Shown: positions 25,866 through 34,600 of the stretch, in pieces
Layout: every line of letters begins with the position of its first letter
Position numbering within the stretch: position 1 is the first letter of the stretch
Notes under the pieces: model-generated
What the model saw: the letters and a program-made list of their open reading frames with translations, nothing else
Databases searched by the model: none
Told to the model about the DNA's origin: nothing
NCBI GenBank assembly: GCA_038210275.1
Contig: JBBQWV010000015.1
Coordinates: 1 to 64,000, forward strand
Source: PALSA-1296 sp038210275
GTDB taxonomy: Bacteria > Bacteroidota > Ignavibacteria > Palsa-1295
Length of the DNA stretch: 64,000 nt
Direction: 5' to 3'
Made by a program: the position numbers and the translations under genes

Positions 25866-27281
25866 TCATTTTACGTATTTCCAGAGCCGATGTGATCCGT
25901 TCGCATTGCGCGACCTGCCTAAAAGATATAATGTTGTACCATCGCTTCCGAGCATGCCATCGGGCATTACAACATTATCGAGCTCTTGCCAGGCATCGGC
26001 AGCAGGTGTATATTCCCAAAGTCCATTGGTATTCGGTAAAGGTTGATTCCCGGCATCTATTAATCCGGGGGCTATTACAAACACATGCTGACCGTCCGAA
26101 CAACTTGCCCAGTTGATAAAAGGACTAAACTGGGACGCCGCTTTTTTCGTCCAGGAATCCTGCAGCGGATCATATACCCAAAATTCATTCGGTCCGTAAG
26201 GACGCCCTGTAGAATCGGCGTCGACAATTGCTGCATATCCTTTGCCAGCTGCGGATGCACTAAAAGAAACCTGATGTAAAGGCATCGGAAGATTCTTCAA
26301 TCTGATCCAACGATTAGCCGGCGGATCGAATTTCCAGAAATCATTATAATGAGAGGACTGCCCGAAGGTATTCAGTACCCCCGGATCAATATCGCCACCT
26401 CCGGAATACAATGCTTCACCGATTGAAAAAACAATCATCGAAGTACGGCCTTTCAGAGAATCATTGGGGTATTCTGAATATTGTCCATTCGAAGTATCGA
26501 TGCGTTCAAGAACGTCAAAGTGAATTTGCGACAAAGAACTTCCGTAAAAGGAATAATAACTCCGATATTGGGCATAACGGAAAAGTGATCCTGCCAGCAT
26601 AAAATTAGGACCTGTCACAACCGGAAATTGTACATTCCCCGGATCGGGATTGAGGAATTTATATGTTGGAACGTACCAGGTGTTAGAATTCGGATGATAT
26701 ATATCTCCAAAACCAAAACAGCACCCTCCACCATCTGTACATGAGCCGGAAATGATTGCATTATCGGATGGCAGATCGGCAAGGCGAACCCATTCGGTTG
26801 GCTGGACTGTGGCAGTAAAATGCGAACCATCACTCACAGGGTTACTATAATATTTTTTTCCTGATATCAAGACATAGCCACGGACCGTGTACTGCACCCG
26901 ATCTTTCAATCCTGTTAATTCTTTACGAATTTTCCAAACAGAATTATTGCCGTTCAGCGTCTTAGTAGTAAATTTGGGAGTGAACGAAGAATCCGCGCTA
27001 TATCCCGGTGCAGTGATCTCAAAGCCGCATTGCGGTGCATCCCCCCAGACAGTAATACATTCAAAGCTAATTGTCGCTCCAAGTTGAATAGAGTCGGATA
27101 CTGTTACATAAACGTCACCAGGATTTCCACTGAATCCAGGATTTCCACTGAATCCCGGATTTCCAAAAGTATCTGTAGACATTTTACAGGTTTCACCGCA
27201 CAACGGCAGATATGCTATTATTCCTCCGAGAATAACAAGGAAATATTTAGAAGTATGCTTCATAGAATTATTTGATGACAT
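25866..27281 (-). CDS. Secreted kelch-repeat protein
   Basis: A 471-residue exported protein. An N-terminal hydrophobic segment (about 11-30, KYFLVILGGIIAYLPL) acts as a signal sequence. A Cys-containing patch and a GNPGFS repeat (about residues 40-55) follow. Residues about 60-155 look like an Ig/FN3-like sandwich. From about 165 to the end there are five or so kelch-type blades (WVRLADLP, NDFWKFDPPANRWIRLKNLP, NEFWVYDPLQDSWTKK, NGLWEYTPAADAWQEL, HRLWKYVK) making a beta-propeller. It probably binds a surface partner. The ATG at 27281 has AGGA 9 bases ahead. A second ATG lies at 27263. Confidence 0.75.
   Translation of the reverse strand: MSSNNSMKHTSKYFLVILGGIIAYLPLCGETCKMSTDTFGNPGFSGNPGFSGNPGDVYVTVSDSIQLGATISFECITVWGDAPQCGFEITAPGYSADSSFTPKFTTKTLNGNNSVWKIRKELTGLKDRVQYTVRGYVLISGKKYYSNPVSDGSHFTATVQPTEWVRLADLPSDNAIISGSCTDGGGCCFGFGDIYHPNSNTWYVPTYKFLNPDPGNVQFPVVTGPNFMLAGSLFRYAQYRSYYSFYGSSLSQIHFDVLERIDTSNGQYSEYPNDSLKGRTSMIVFSIGEALYSGGGDIDPGVLNTFGQSSHYNDFWKFDPPANRWIRLKNLPMPLHQVSFSASAAGKGYAAIVDADSTGRPYGPNEFWVYDPLQDSWTKKAASQFSPFINWASCSDGQHVFVIAPGLIDAGNQPLPNTNGLWEYTPAADAWQELDNVVMPDGMLGSDGTTLYLLGRSRNANGSHRLWKYVK
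27121..27165. repeat. 18-bp tandem repeat, about 2.5 copies
   Basis: The block GGATTTCCACTGAATCC(A/C) occurs at 27121 and 27139 and begins again at 27157. On the minus strand it encodes the GNPGFS hexapeptide repeat of the kelch protein. It is a hypervariable-length candidate. Confidence 0.75.
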
Positions 27282-27411
27282 TAATTATTTTCCTAATCAC
27301 CGTGATCGAATGACACTCGGCATTGATGAGCTTATGAATGCAAAATTACTGTTTTTGGACTACAGTATTGTCACAGAATTGTCAAAAGTTCAAAATAGAG
27401 CTGCTTTATTT

Positions 27412-27951
27412 TCAGTTCAATCGCAAATACTGCGCCATTTGATTAAATTTCTTCTCGCCGATTCCTTGGACATTCATCACCTCGCGGACATCACGGAAGC
27501 TGCCGCGTTTTTTGCGATAAAGGAGAATGCGCTGAGCCGTCACTTTTCCCACACCGGGAAGTTTTGCAAGCGCTTCTTCATCAGCTTTATTTAAAGGGAT
27601 GCTATGAGGCGCAAGATCTTTTGCTTTTTTGTTTGTGAAGTTAGATGCTTCTTTTTCTTTCGTTACGATGGAATCGTCGGGAATCGAAAATTTCAGTGAG
27701 TCTTCGTTGATCACTTTTCTGCTCAATGCGGCAAAGACGCTGTCGTTTTGTTTTTCGCGTAAGGCAACTTCATTCGGAACAGCAGGAGGGTAGAGTGTGA
27801 AGAGAAGTTCTTTGCCGCCACGAAAAAGAAGAACGGCAAATCCCAAACCAAGAAAGAGTAGTAATGCTTTGAATTCCTTTGGCGTGAAAAGCTGCAAGAC
27901 TACTGCCTTACTCTTACTCTTTACTTTCTCAAAGAAATTATGAAAGGACAT
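27412..27951 (-). CDS. ComEA-like helix-hairpin-helix protein
   Basis: A 179-residue membrane-anchored DNA-binding protein. One transmembrane segment (about 28-46) follows a short basic N-terminus, then a linker, then two helix-hairpin-helix motifs in about residues 119-178 (LNKADEEALAKLPGVGKVTA and REVMNVQGIGEKKF). This is the ComEA form, which binds incoming double-stranded DNA in competent cells. No other competence gene is adjacent. It is translationally coupled (TAATG) to the SurA-like gene, at the tail of the hrcA-grpE-dnaJ operon. Confidence 0.82.
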   Translation of the reverse strand: MSFHNFFEKVKSKSKAVVLQLFTPKEFKALLLFLGLGFAVLLFRGGKELLFTLYPPAVPNEVALREKQNDSVFAALSRKVINEDSLKFSIPDDSIVTKEKEASNFTNKKAKDLAPHSIPLNKADEEALAKLPGVGKVTAQRILLYRKKRGSFRDVREVMNVQGIGEKKFNQMAQYLRLN

Positions 27952-28649
27952 TATTTCATTGTTCGATAATCAATGACCTTCGCAGTTGCTTTAACCGAAG
28001 CAACCCATCTTTCAAAAAAAGGTCCTTCGGTTTCTTTTAACTTTTCACTACGTAAGTTCTCTTTTTCCGATTCAAATTTCTCACGAGTTGCCCCTTTTTT
28101 TTCCTTATAAGCCTTCCATAATTCCTCGTCTGTCGGAGTGATCGAGGCGATCAATACTTTGCTAAGTTTTTCTTTTTTCATTGCAGGTATCATTATTTGA
28201 AGCACCGTATCTAACAGGTCATTATTGCGAGGGTCACGCAAGGCGCTTAGATAGTCCTCCTTCAAAAATTTTCCTGTTGAATCAGTGAACTGAGCTTTGA
28301 GAAACTGTGGAGGATCCCTTTCAAGTGATGAACGCACTTCTATATCGGTAACGGCAATTCCTTTTTTCTCTATACTATCCATCAGCGCACATTCTAAGAT
28401 CAGATTGTCCCACGTTTTCTGATGAACTTTGAGAATTTCCTGCGAGGTAAGCGAATCGGTCATTCTCGGCTTAATCTCTGAGGAAACCATCGAGAACATT
28501 TCAATATATGCTTTTCTCCTTATTGCTCTTCCGTTGACAAAACCTGCAGTATCGCCGCGAAAAGGAGGAGCCGTTGTTGTTTGAGAATAGGAATAATCTG
28601 AAAGCAAAAGAACCACGACGAAAGAAAGAACAACGGGGTATTTAAGCAT
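27951..28649 (-). CDS. SurA N-terminal-like periplasmic chaperone domain protein
   Basis: A 232-residue exported protein with a signal peptide (1-22, ending SYSQ). The mature chain matches the SurA/PpiD N-terminal chaperone domain: the VNGRAIRRKAYIEMF helix start, the helical LILECALMDSIEKKG segment and an F-T-D-S-T-G-K-F loop. No parvulin PPIase domain with its catalytic residues follows. It may hold unfolded outer-membrane proteins in the periplasm without isomerase activity. It lies 22 bases downstream of dnaJ and overlaps the comEA-like start. Confidence 0.75.
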   Translation of the reverse strand: MLKYPVVLSFVVVLLLSDYSYSQTTTAPPFRGDTAGFVNGRAIRRKAYIEMFSMVSSEIKPRMTDSLTSQEILKVHQKTWDNLILECALMDSIEKKGIAVTDIEVRSSLERDPPQFLKAQFTDSTGKFLKEDYLSALRDPRNNDLLDTVLQIMIPAMKKEKLSKVLIASITPTDEELWKAYKEKKGATREKFESEKENLRSEKLKETEGPFFERWVASVKATAKVIDYRTMK

Positions 28650-28671
28650 TATTCTTCAAATTATTTATGAG

Positions 28672-29865
28672 CTACGAAAACATACTTTTCAAACTATCGA
28701 ACATTCCTGCCTCTTCAGCTTTTGGAGATTTATTTTTGCCGGATTTAGTTTTCTCGGGTTCCTCTTCTCCTGAACGGAAATGTTCTTCCTTCGAAAGCTT
28801 TTCGATAAGCGTTCTCTCTTCTTTTGTCAACTTCGACGGAGTAACGATATTCACTCGTACAAGTTCATCGCCTTTTCCATGACGATTGAGATGCTGAATG
28901 CCTTTTTCGCGCATACGTAATATCGTCCCGGATTTAATCCCGCTCTGAATTTTTAATAGTGCCCGACCTGTCAACGTCGGCACTTCGATTTCTGCTCCGA
29001 GCGCAGCCTGTGGGAATGTAATATCAAGATCAAGAATGACATCGTCTCCATCGCGGATGAAAATATCGTGTTCGAGTTCTTCAATAACGACGATTGCGTC
29101 TCCTGCGGGACCGCCGCGCCTTCCGACATGACCTTGCCCGTTCATCGTTAAATAATTTCCGTCACTGACGCCTGCAGGTATTTTTACTTTAAGCGTGCTC
29201 TCTTCCTGCACTCTGCCTTCACCGGAACACGTTGCACATTTCTCTTTGATGATCGTCCCAGCTCCGCTGCACGTTGGGCATGGACCAACATTCACGAACT
29301 GTCCAAATCCCATTGAGCGAACTTGACGCACTTGTCCCTGACCGTTGCACGTTGTACATGTCTGTACCGATGAACCCGGCTTTGCGCCGTTGCCGCTACA
29401 CGTAACGCATTTTCTGAAATGACGCACTTTAACCGTCTTCTCAACTCCGACTGCGATCTCTTCGAGAGTAAGTGCCAATCGCATCTGAAGATCAGAGCCG
29501 CGTTCCGGTCCACTTGGTCCACGTTGCTGCCCACCACCGCCAAAGAATGTATCGAAAATACTTCCGCCACCCGCTCCCGAAAATATATCGGAGAAGTGGC
29601 TGAAGATATCTTCAGTATTTTGGTAGTGTCCGTAATCATTTTGCTTTACGCCTTGATGTCCGTACCTATCGTATCGTGCGCGCTTATCGGCATCACTGAG
29701 AACTTCGTACGCTTCTGTCGCTTCTTTGAATTTATCCTCGGCTTCTTTATTATCCGGATTTTTATCGGGATGGTATTGCATCGCAAGTTTGCGATACGAT
29801 TTTTTTACCTCTTCAACAGTAGCAGATTTTTCTACACCTAATATTTCGTAATAATCTCTTTTCAT
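28672..29865 (-). CDS. dnaJ: Chaperone protein DnaJ
   Basis: A 397-residue Hsp40. The J domain has HPD at residues 32-34 (YHPDKNP). A Gly/Phe region (about 85-120) follows, then four CxxCxGxG zinc motifs (CVTCSGNG, CTTCNGQG, CPTCSGAG, CATCSGEG) and the substrate-binding C-terminal domains. It stimulates DnaK ATPase and delivers unfolded substrates. Full length, with an extra charged tail (SGKNKSPKAEEAGMFDS). It is 11 bases after grpE in the heat-shock operon. dnaK is not in the window. Confidence 0.98.
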   Translation of the reverse strand: MKRDYYEILGVEKSATVEEVKKSYRKLAMQYHPDKNPDNKEAEDKFKEATEAYEVLSDADKRARYDRYGHQGVKQNDYGHYQNTEDIFSHFSDIFSGAGGGSIFDTFFGGGGQQRGPSGPERGSDLQMRLALTLEEIAVGVEKTVKVRHFRKCVTCSGNGAKPGSSVQTCTTCNGQGQVRQVRSMGFGQFVNVGPCPTCSGAGTIIKEKCATCSGEGRVQEESTLKVKIPAGVSDGNYLTMNGQGHVGRRGGPAGDAIVVIEELEHDIFIRDGDDVILDLDITFPQAALGAEIEVPTLTGRALLKIQSGIKSGTILRMREKGIQHLNRHGKGDELVRVNIVTPSKLTKEERTLIEKLSKEEHFRSGEEEPEKTKSGKNKSPKAEEAGMFDSLKSMFS

Positions 29866-29876
29866 TTTTCTACAAT

Positions 29877-30419
29877 TTATTCGGGACGCTTAGCGACAAT
29901 TACTTTTGCATGGCGCAATACTGTGTCGCCGATCATATATCCTTTTTGTACTTCATTGGTTATCGTACCCGGCTCAAGATCTTCGCGTGACTCTTCCATC
30001 ATGGCATCATGCAGCTGCACATCAAACATCGTCCCCACCGATTCAATTGGTTTGACATTATTCTTCTGCAATATTTTTTGGAAGTTTTTATATACTAATT
30101 CGATACCTCCTGCAAGGGCAGTATTCTCATCCGGCTTAATGTATGTCATTGTACGTTCTAGATCGTCAACTGTTGCCAATAGTTCGGTGATCAATCTCTT
30201 ATTTGCTTCGAATATCAACTGTACACTTTCCGCCTGATGTCGGCGGCGCATATTATCAAGCTCTGCTGTCCTTCTGAGAAGCTGATCTTTTGCTTGTTCA
30301 AGTTCGGTTTGAATTTGAGCGATTCTTATATCGCGTTCATCTTTTTGCTCATCTGCTTGCTCATTTCCGGCAAACGTTTCTTCGTTCATTTCGTCAGTAT
30401 TTTTTTTCTTAAACATCAC
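29877..30419 (-). CDS. grpE: Nucleotide exchange factor GrpE
   Basis: A 180-residue GrpE. It has an acidic, low-complexity N-terminus, a long coiled-coil helix (about 30-90, with RRTAELDNMRRRHQ) and the beta wing ending in the family motif Q-K-G-Y-M-I-G-D-T-V-L-R-H-A-K-V. It swaps ADP for ATP on DnaK. It lies 12 bases after hrcA and 11 bases before dnaJ. Two ATGs (30419 and 30416) are adjacent and equivalent. Confidence 0.97.
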   Translation of the reverse strand: MMFKKKNTDEMNEETFAGNEQADEQKDERDIRIAQIQTELEQAKDQLLRRTAELDNMRRRHQAESVQLIFEANKRLITELLATVDDLERTMTYIKPDENTALAGGIELVYKNFQKILQKNNVKPIESVGTMFDVQLHDAMMEESREDLEPGTITNEVQKGYMIGDTVLRHAKVIVAKRPE

Positions 30420-30431
30420 AATTATTATTTT

Positions 30432-31505
30432 TTATTTTGCTGAGAGAGCCGTTGACATTGACTTCGCAACATATTCAACGATGGGTGTTACGCGACCGTA
30501 ATCCATTCGTTTCGGTCCAATTACTGCGATAGTGCCATGTTGGTCACCAATGCGGTATTTAGTTGAGATAATGCTGTAGTTACTCATCCGTTCATCGGCA
30601 AGTTCGCTTCCGATCCGGATCGAAAGCCCGGTCTGCTTCTCCGATCCTTCCAGTACATGTATGACGACTTCTTCATTTTCTATAAGTTCGATAATGCTTT
30701 GGAATTCATCATCTGAATAACTGCTTTTCTTTTGGAATTCCGGTTGAGTGAAAATATTGCCGGCACCTGATAATTTTACACGCTCCGACCCTGTATCTTC
30801 AAAAAATCTTTCCGGTGAATTGATAAAGACACGGAGAATTGATTTATCTTCTTCTGATAGATCTTGAATACTTTCGAAGAAAATGCTTCTGACTTCCTGA
30901 AAACTTTTCCCGGCAAGGCGCGAATTTAATATATAGCAGAGATCTTCGAGGCGTGACCTCTCTATCGTCGTTTCTGTTTCGAGCGTCACCGTTCTCACTC
31001 TGCCACTTGATGCAGCAATAATAATGAGAATTCGGTTTGAGGTTAACGGTACGATCTCAACTCTTTCCAATATGCCGATCTCCATAGCCGGAAGCAGAAG
31101 GAGTGAAAGCTGTTTGGAAAGCTTTGCCAAAAGAGTTGTTGATTCACGGATCACATCCTCAGGTGTAAGCGCTGTTCCAAAAGAATGTGCAACCGCTTTT
31201 CTTTCGGCATCACTGAGATGCTCGACAAGCATAAGACTATCAACATACAACCTATATCCTTTATCCGTCGGCATCCGACCTGCACTTGTATGCGGATGGT
31301 CGATAAAACCAAGGTACTCCAGATCAGCCATGACATTGCGGAGAGTTGCATCGCTTAGCCCCAAAGTGCTGATTCGCGAAATAAAACGAGAACCAACAGG
31401 ATTTGCCGTCAGGACGTATTGCTGAATAATAAGACGCAAAATCTCCCTCTGCCTATCGGTGAGGGAATCTGCTCCAATGGCTTCTCTATTCTTCTGTCTT
31501 GACAT
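30432..31505 (-). CDS. hrcA: Heat-inducible transcription repressor HrcA
   Basis: A 357-residue repressor of heat-shock genes. The N-terminal winged helix (about 14-90) carries LTDRQREILRLI, the A-N-P-V-G-S-R and S-x-A-T-L-R-N-V-M-A-D-L-E helices and the SAGRMPTDKGYR wing. The C-terminal GAF-like and dimerisation regions follow. HrcA normally binds CIRCE operators. None is visible upstream, but an 8-bp perfect inverted repeat sits just before the ATG. It is the first gene of hrcA-grpE-dnaJ-surAN-comEA. Confidence 0.96.
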   Translation of the reverse strand: MSRQKNREAIGADSLTDRQREILRLIIQQYVLTANPVGSRFISRISTLGLSDATLRNVMADLEYLGFIDHPHTSAGRMPTDKGYRLYVDSLMLVEHLSDAERKAVAHSFGTALTPEDVIRESTTLLAKLSKQLSLLLLPAMEIGILERVEIVPLTSNRILIIIAASSGRVRTVTLETETTIERSRLEDLCYILNSRLAGKSFQEVRSIFFESIQDLSEEDKSILRVFINSPERFFEDTGSERVKLSGAGNIFTQPEFQKKSSYSDDEFQSIIELIENEEVVIHVLEGSEKQTGLSIRIGSELADERMSNYSIISTKYRIGDQHGTIAVIGPKRMDYGRVTPIVEYVAKSMSTALSAK

Positions 31506-31513
31506 TAGTTTTG

Positions 31514-31535
31514 TAAGAACATAGCCCTGTTCTTA
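31514..31535. promoter_or_regulatory. Inverted repeat (possible operator) before hrcA
   Basis: TAAGAACA (31514-31521), a 6-base spacer and TGTTCTTA (31528-31535) are a perfect 8-bp inverted repeat. It ends 8 bases before the hrcA ATG. Classical CIRCE (TTAGCACTC-N9-GAGTGCTAA) is not present. It may be a lineage variant or a binding site for another regulator. Confidence 0.55.
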
Positions 31536-31590
31536 TCAAGTTTCACTTTATATTTCTCCATACTTTTTGATAGAAAATTAAATTCATCAT

Positions 31591-31625
31591 AAAAAAAACC
31601 GCCCTGCCGGTTAGGGCAGGGCGGT
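31591..31625 (-). terminator. Rho-independent terminator of the 1774-residue T9SS gene
   Basis: On the minus strand ACCGCCCTGCC pairs with GGCAGGGCGGT (31598-31608 with 31615-31625), an 11-bp GC-rich stem followed by a T8 run. Confidence 0.95.
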
Positions 31626-31652
31626 CATAGATTAGAATCTATTTTTCAGCGA

Positions 31653-34600
31653 TTATTTGCTGAGCGTCATTTTTCTGCTCAACTTGCTTACTTCACCATT
31701 AGCATTCACGAATGAAAGCTCATAGACGTAAGTACCGCTTGCAAGGTTTGTCACATTCATATTGAATGAGTTCTTACCCGTTGCATAGTCAACGCTGTTG
31801 ACTGGCGTTGCCACTGTCTTACCGGTCATGTCAAGGATACGGATAGATACCGTTCCGTTCTCCGGTAATGTGAAGCCGAATACTGTCGAACCGCTGAACG
31901 GATTCGGGAAGTTCTGCTCAAGCGAGAACTCTACTCCCTCTCCGGTGCGACCGAACGATACGGACTTGCTGGCTGAGCGTGATCCGTCAAGATCGACAGA
32001 TACCACACGGTAGGTGAACGACTTGCCAACTTCGAACGCTGCAGGAGCAGTGTGCATTAAGCTGTAATTCGTTGCTGACGATGCTTTCGCTTCGCCAACC
32101 CAGTTCCAGTTGCTGCCATCAAGCATTTCAACTTCGTAATGATCGACACTCTTCTGAGTAGCTACAGACCATGTGATCTGGTTGCCGGTCTTGAGTGCTG
32201 AACCCTTTACGTCTGTGAACTCTACAGGTAACACCGTTCCACGGAAGCTCTGGATGAAATCAAGAGCACCACGTAAGAGACGAGTTGATCCGCTGACATT
32301 CACCGGAAGAACTTCACCGTCACGGAAGTTTACAGACTGTAAACCATCTGCCCAGTCAAAGGCATAGAATACGACATTATAGGTTGAGCCTGTCCATGCC
32401 GTTGCTGCGCCGCTATCAAGCGGTGTTGACGGATGAATAGCATACGTATAACCTACACGAGAGATGTTCTCTCCAACTCCACCGGTAACAGGGTTCACCT
32501 TGATCACGTCTGGTGATGTGGCGAAAAGGCTGTCCGAGAACTTGAAGTAATTACCAACACCGTTGATCAAACCGCGGTAAGCGGTCGGAAGCGCTGCTGG
32601 ATAGTTCAAGCCCGGGTAGCGTGCGACATACTGGGTATGAAGCCAGTTTGCCATCAACTCCTGATCGGTGATAACGTTATTAAGCTGACGGAACGCAGAG
32701 GTCGGATCGTTATACTGCGCGATGTTCTCACCAGCAATAACAAGCGATTTCTTTGCCCATGTCTGTCCTGCGCCGAGGTAACGGATGATTTCATTCTCTT
32801 CCTTCAAGCTGATAGCGCCAACGCCCAAAGGTCCGTTGTATGCCGTAGCCTGATTACCCATTGACCAGACTACCGTCCACCATGGTGTGTAGTCGATATC
32901 GTTGGTTCCGAAAGCTACGCGGTCGATCGAATCGTACGGAACACCCAAGCGCTGCAATGCTGCTGCAACCGAGTCTTTATTCTTATTTCCCGGAGAACCT
33001 ACGCCGTCATTGTAGTACGAGAGGACAACCGCTGCACGCTTGACAAGAAGTTTGAACGTCTTGCTTATGCTGTTATTGGCGTTGTTCTGATCAGGATCTA
33101 CACTGACCGTTACGCGGAAGAGTTTACCCGCTTCGTTCACGATCGTAGGTCCGACGAAATCAAGTGTCTTCGTCTCAGCGACAGCAAACGATACCTGCTG
33201 AACGCTGGTAGCGCTTCCGCCATTAAGCGGCGGCTGGTACAGATTCCATGTTGCACCGTTATCTGTCGAAACATCGAGTCTCGAATAGACATTACGGTTG
33301 AATACCTGAATACCACCCTGATTCTTCACAATCGCCTGGATTGCAAGAGGATTCTCTGCCGTCACGTTCACAACACCGGCATTATCAGTAAGACCGCCCG
33401 GACGGGTGATCACCTGAACTGCCAAGTCATTCACGTACTGGAAGCCTTCGAACTCGTCAGCGCCGATATCCGGAGTGTTGTTCGCTACTAAGCGAGCTTC
33501 ACCGTCAAAATCAAGCGTCTGAGTTCCTGTTCCCAACCATGCGCCGTTGTTCGAAGCAGGGCTTAAGATATAGGATGTTGCGTTTGGCATATGTAGTGAA
33601 TCAGCTCCGAACATCGGATCACCCGTTACTGAGTGGATGTCCTGCTGAGTGTATGTACGCCAGTCGTTCAAACTCTTGAAATTACGAGTCTGAATGAATG
33701 TTCCGGTTGCGCGGTCATATTCAGAGACCGTTGCAAAAAGCGAAGCGTTACGGAAGTCGAAGTCATTATAATCCGAATTGATGTTCGCGACCATAGGACG
33801 CGGCACCGTAAGGTTATAGACAACGGCATTCACGTTTACATTCGTGTTCAAATCCTGGAGAATGTTATTCCAGAGGAACGGACGACCAACACGCGTCATC
33901 GAGATCATCGATGGTGCGTTGCCGACTGCAAATGAATTGTTGAATACTGAATCGTTATCAACAAAATAAGTAGCCGCTGATGTAGAAATACTCATCGGTT
34001 GAATCGTCGTGTTATTCGACGGATTCAAGCGCATATCATAGATCATGTTGTTCGTGATGCGGTTTCTGGTAGAGACAGGAAGGGTCGAAAGTTTCTGACC
34101 TGATCCTGAACCCTGCGTATAAATCGTCGCAGCCTGCTGAATGTCAATACCAACCAAGGTACTGGCTGTCGGAGGCAAAGCACGAAGTGCATGGATCTTG
34201 TTTGCGTCGATCCATAAGTTTATGCTGTTGCCGTTGGCTACGGAGATACCGCCGCCATACGTCGAAGCGTTATAACCGGTAACCCAGCTCACTTCGTTAT
34301 GCCCGAGGTACAAGCCGTCTTCGTTACCGATATTAGCACCGATACCGCCGATTGGGAATGCCTGAGATCCGATCGTGTTACGAGTGATACGGTTATTGTT
34401 GTTACGCTTATCAAAGAATACAGCCTGATTGATATCAAACAATGGAATCGTACCAATGTCCGAAATACCGACGTTCGCATTCCCGATCTCGTTATTATCA
34501 ATCGTGATGTGATTGTTTGTTGCTGTATCCATAATTCCCTGCAAGAAAGAGGTGAATGTATAGATGTTCTCCATGTGGATCACCTGTGAAGAGACTGCAG

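Noticed and set aside
31506..31640. CIRCE operator upstream of hrcA
   Set aside because: No TTAGCACTC/GAGTGCTAA arms in this stretch. Only the TAAGAACA repeat was found and reported separately.
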